Shown one piece after another: positions 62,823-64,000 of a stretch of DNA of 64,000 nt. A program made the translations under genes and the position numbers. The notes under the pieces were generated by a model that was not told the origin of the DNA, did no database searches, and worked only from the letters and a program-made list of their open reading frames with translations. The DNA is from Symbiodinium natans (taxonomy: Eukaryota; Sar; Dinophyceae; Suessiales; Symbiodiniaceae), in NCBI GenBank assembly GCA_905221605.1, contig CAJNDS010002238.1:228501-292500 (forward strand). The letters are read 5' to 3'. The first letter of the stretch is position 1, and every line of letters starts with the position of its first letter.

Positions 62823-63179
62823 ACGAAGGAAATGACAGGATATCTGTCCAAAATGTAAGGAAAATAGGGTTTTCCCCCTAGGAAAAACCAAGGAAAACCT
62901 AAGGGAAATTACAGGAAATCCGTCCAAAATGTAAAACAATAGGTTTCCCTATGAAAAAAACCAACGAAAACCGAAGGGAAATTACAGAAAATCCGTCCAA
63001 AATGCAAGGAAAGTAGGGTTTTTCCTAGAGAAAACCAAGAAAATCGACCAAAAAAAAAAAAAAGGCCAAAAAAAAAAAAAAAAAGACCCAAAAAAAAACT
63101 CCACCCGTTCTAAATAAGGCTAAGCCTGCGTGCATTGAAGCCCCAAGCCCTAAACCCTGCTACGTACCGTTTGTGTGGA

Positions 63180-63350
63180 AACAACCCTAAACCCTAAACC
63201 CTAAACCCTAAACCCTAAACCCTAAACCCTAAACCCTAAACCCTAAACCCGAAACCCCAAGCCCTAAGCCCTAAACCCTCAACCCTAAACCCTAAACCCT
63301 AAACTTTAAACCCCAAACCCCAAACCAAAAACCCTAAACCCTAAACACTA
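63180..63350 (-). repeat. CCCTAAA/CCCCAAA array
   Basis: About 23 units ending at ACACTACAG, the next acceptor. Confidence 0.95.
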
Positions 63351-63353
63351 CAG

Positions 63354-63379
63354 GACTCCCAAAACGAGACCCCAAGTAG
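63354..63379 (+). CDS. 26-nt micro-exon between opposite arrays
   Basis: ACACTACAG-G precedes DSQNETPS plus two bases (AG), then GCAGGG, which runs straight into TTTAGGG. The same GCAGGG donor is seen at 9872, 10073 and 42115. Confidence 0.6.
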
Positions 63380-63382
63380 GCA

Positions 63383-63430
63383 GGGTTTAGGGTTTAGGGT
63401 TTCGGGTTTCGGGTTTAGGGTTTAGGGGTT
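63383..63430 (+). repeat. TTTAGGG array
   Basis: Seven units. Confidence 0.95.
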
Positions 63431-63469
63431 TATTTTGGGGCGAACCGCTGAAAGCCCCCGAGGGTCCAG

Positions 63470-63490
63470 ACTGGCAGACCGCCAGCTCAG
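63470..63490 (+). CDS. Possible 21-nt micro-exon
   Basis: TGRPPAQ lies between GGTCCAG and GTGTAG. A second frame open from 63440 (RTAESPRGSRLADRQL) uses the same donor. Confidence 0.4.
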
Positions 63491-63637
63491 GTGTAGAGTG
63501 TGAGGCCCCATGGAGCCCCATGCTACTTCAAATGTAGGCTTAGGGTTCAGGGTTGAGTTTTGTCTAGTGGGCATCCAAAAATTGGATGCGCAATATTCTG
63601 ATATTGGTGGAATCTCACAGGTGTCCTGTCTTAATCG

Positions 63638-63702
63638 GTTTAGGGTTTAGGGTTTAGGGATTAGGGTTTTAGGGTTTAGGGTTTAGGGTTTAGGGTTTAG
63701 CC
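63638..63702 (+). repeat. TTTAGGG array
   Basis: Nine units. Here the array is upstream of the exon. Confidence 0.95.
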
Positions 63703-63720
63703 TCTCAGACCCCTTCGTAG

Positions 63721-63771
63721 GCTCTGGAAGAATGCGGCATCCACATCTTCAGAACTCTGTCTAGGCTCGAG
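63721..63771 (+). CDS. Micro-exon, phase 0-0
   Basis: CCCTTCGTAG-G precedes 17 codons ALEECGIHIFRTLSRLE, then GTCTAG. Confidence 0.6.
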
Positions 63772-63825
63772 GTCTAGGGTTCATAGGGAGCCAAAGATCC
63801 GGGGCTCCAGAATTTAAGAACTTTC

Positions 63826-63948
63826 CCTAAACCCTAAACCCTAAACCCTAAACCCTAAACCCTAGACCCTAAACCCTAAACCCTAAACCCTAAACCCTAA
63901 ACCCTAAACCCTAAACCCTAAACCCTAAACCCTGTTCCCTAAACCCTA
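63826..63948 (-). repeat. CCCTAAA array
   Basis: Seventeen units, followed by a possible exon start (HPEAQLW) cut by the window end. Confidence 0.95.
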
Positions 63949-64000
63949 ATGATGCTGGGTTTCCCTAAAGCACCCTGAGGCGCAACTATGGCGTCGACGC

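Larger units (their letters stand above)
60357..63098. mobile_element. Inverted-repeat-bounded element with internal tandem array
   Basis: Both ends carry TTTGGGTC followed by long T runs, then GGTCGATTT(C/T)CTTGGTTTT and CTA(A/G)GAAAAACC, in inverted orientation (60357-60435 and 63020-63098). Subterminal repeats of about 75 bp flank the core, three on the right side. No transposase frame is seen, so it is likely non-autonomous. Confidence 0.7.

Noticed and set aside
60516-62939. Many 70-290 codon frames on both strands
   Set aside because: Generated by the roughly 115-bp tandem array. No codon-specific conservation between copies is apparent.

Overview
The window looks like nuclear DNA of a protist with plant-type (TTTAGGG/CCCTAAA) telomeric heptamers, most likely a dinoflagellate. 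The reasons are: more than fifty separate blocks of telomere-type heptamers inside the sequence; short coding islands (21-100 nt) that are open, rich in Glu/Lys/Gln/Ala/Arg, and bounded by AG (usually CAG, often followed by G) and by GT or, about as often, GC, with a few GA; all convincing coding islands on the + strand; and abundant microsatellites. GC/GA donors and AG-G acceptors are known dinoflagellate traits. Genus is not assigned. No prokaryotic operon, rRNA, tRNA or CRISPR array was recognised.

The main layout is a long succession of micro-exons separated by introns of about 0.06-3 kb. CCCTAAA-oriented arrays tend to sit immediately 5' of an exon and TTTAGGG-oriented arrays immediately 3' of it. 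In the transcript, introns would therefore begin with UUUAGGG repeats and end with CCCUAAA repeats, which are complementary. About twenty exons show both flanks and only about three show the reverse order. The islands may belong to one very large coiled-coil-like gene or to several co-oriented genes; this cannot be decided from sequence alone. Where several frames are open I say so.

Region by region: 0-14 kb, micro-exons plus a palindromic 21-mer array (3.0-3.45 kb) and local tandem repeats; 14.3-17.3 kb, a CTCTCG microsatellite; 17.4-45.7 kb, the densest run of micro-exons, with several short inverted-repeat elements; 45.9-46.7 kb, an AT-rich island; 48-49.4 kb, more exons; 50.1-51.96 kb, a degenerate higher-order satellite; 55.3-57.3 kb, the clearest gene, a two-exon 404-codon frame (Thr/Glu-rich, then an Asp/Arg polyampholyte repeat) whose GC-AG intron restores the repeat register exactly; 58-60.3 kb, heptamer-variant arrays; 60.36-63.1 kb, an inverted-repeat-bounded element filled with a roughly 115-bp hairpin-bearing tandem repeat; 63.3-64 kb, further micro-exons.

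Two short inverted-repeat families (A: 1.34, 27.32, 27.84 kb; B: 13.19, 29.51, 54.64 kb) behave like introners. Family B copies start with GT or GC and end with AG at their own termini, and removing A copy 3 joins two coding pieces into one 34-codon frame. Telomere-type arrays and MITE-like elements may therefore both be sources of introns here. All exon calls are visual inference from single-sequence reading and lack transcript support.
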